Shown here: positions 7,072-7,251 of the stretch, one piece after another
Numbering within the stretch: position 1 is the first letter of the stretch
Layout of the letters: every line of letters begins with the position of its first letter
Source: JBBSGA01 sp038254585
Lineage (GTDB): Bacteria; Chloroflexota; Chloroflexia; Chloroflexales; Kallotenuaceae
Reading direction: 5' to 3'
NCBI GenBank assembly: GCA_038254585.1
Contig: JBBSGA010000323.1
Coordinates: forward strand, 1 to 7,251
Length of the DNA: 7,251 nucleotides
The notes under the pieces: model-generated
Database searches by the model: none
Seen by the model: only the letters and a program-made list of their open reading frames with translations
What the model was told of the DNA's origin: nothing
Program-made: the position numbers and the translations under genes

Positions 7072-7251
7072 GCCACCCGATCTTCGACATAGCCGGCACG
7101 GTGGTGCTGGTCACAGGCGCGGGCCAGGGGCTCGGAGCGGCGCTAGCGGCGGCTTTCGCCGAGGCAGGCGCACGCGTGGTCCTCTGTGATCGCAACAGGC
7201 AGACGGTAGAGGCAACGGCGGCTCAGATCAGGGCCGGCGGGGGCACGGCGA
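7068..7251 (+). CDS. Short-chain dehydrogenase/reductase (SDR), N-terminal part (3' end outside the window)
   Basis: The first 61 codons of a classical SDR, a soluble Rossmann-fold oxidoreductase. The glycine-rich dinucleotide motif is TGAGQGLG (residues 16-23), and the end of the second beta strand reads VVLCDRN with Asp41, which in this family favours NAD(H) over NADP(H). The catalytic Ser-Tyr-Lys lie beyond the window. Its ATG overlaps the BKACE stop as ATGA, so the two genes are likely translationally coupled. A modest GGAG (7053-7056) or AGG (7058-7060) may serve as ribosome binding site. A plausible role is oxidising a beta-hydroxy acid to the beta-keto acid that the BKACE cleaves, as a dehydrogenase does before the BKACE step in carnitine breakdown. 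That role is inferred from context only. Confidence 0.92.
   Translation, partial: MSHPIFDIAGTVVLVTGAGQGLGAALAAAFAEAGARVVLCDRNRQTVEATAAQIRAGGGTA

Noticed and set aside
1..7251. Mobile elements, CRISPR arrays, tRNA or rRNA genes
   Set aside because: No transposase or integrase motifs, no regularly spaced repeats and no tRNA-like or rRNA-like sequence were seen on either strand; the gene-free gaps are all under 100 bp.

Overview
The window is a compact, GC-rich bacterial segment with five genes, all on the + strand, and very little intergenic DNA. Almost every third codon position is G or C, which is why many long spurious reading frames appear on both strands. The lineage cannot be fixed from this window alone. 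High GC, a probable leaderless promoter (TGCTAGAAT seven bases before an ATG) and this gene content would suit a high-GC Chloroflexota or Actinomycetota-like soil or thermophilic bacterium. That is a low-confidence inference.

Layout: (1) positions 2-457, the C-terminal half of an aldo/keto reductase cut by the window edge; (2) 458-539, an intergenic region with a perfect 12-bp hairpin (486-520) followed directly by an extended -10 promoter (524-532); (3) 540-3434, a large fusion flavoprotein/iron-sulfur dehydrogenase of the GlcD-GlcF or YdiJ-like type, acting on a D-2-hydroxy acid; (4) 3435-3515, an 81-bp gap ending in a strong Shine-Dalgarno sequence; (5) 3516-6164, an ATP-dependent dikinase-like phosphotransferase with the rifampicin-phosphotransferase architecture rather than that of a true PEP synthase; (6) 6181-7071, a beta-keto acid cleavage enzyme (BKACE, DUF849); (7) 7068-7251, the first 61 codons of an NAD-type short-chain dehydrogenase, overlapping the BKACE gene by 4 bp.

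Taken together this looks like an accessory catabolic operon for oxygenated small organic acids. A flavin/Fe-S enzyme would oxidise a 2-hydroxy acid and pass electrons onward. The short-chain dehydrogenase could oxidise a 3-hydroxy acid to a 3-keto acid. The BKACE would then condense the keto acid with acetyl-CoA and split it, giving acetoacetate and a new CoA ester or an equivalent product. The dikinase-like protein would phosphorylate an unknown substrate. The substrates and the pathway logic are inference; the family assignments are well supported by motifs.

The most notable anomalies are the replacement of an expected iron-sulfur cysteine by arginine in the large dehydrogenase (codon 2409-2411), the hairpin plus leaderless-type promoter that moves that gene's start from 480 to 540, and the presence of a rifampicin-phosphotransferase-like enzyme inside a catabolic cluster rather than in an obvious resistance context. 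I see no clear new defence, mobile or RNA-based system here.
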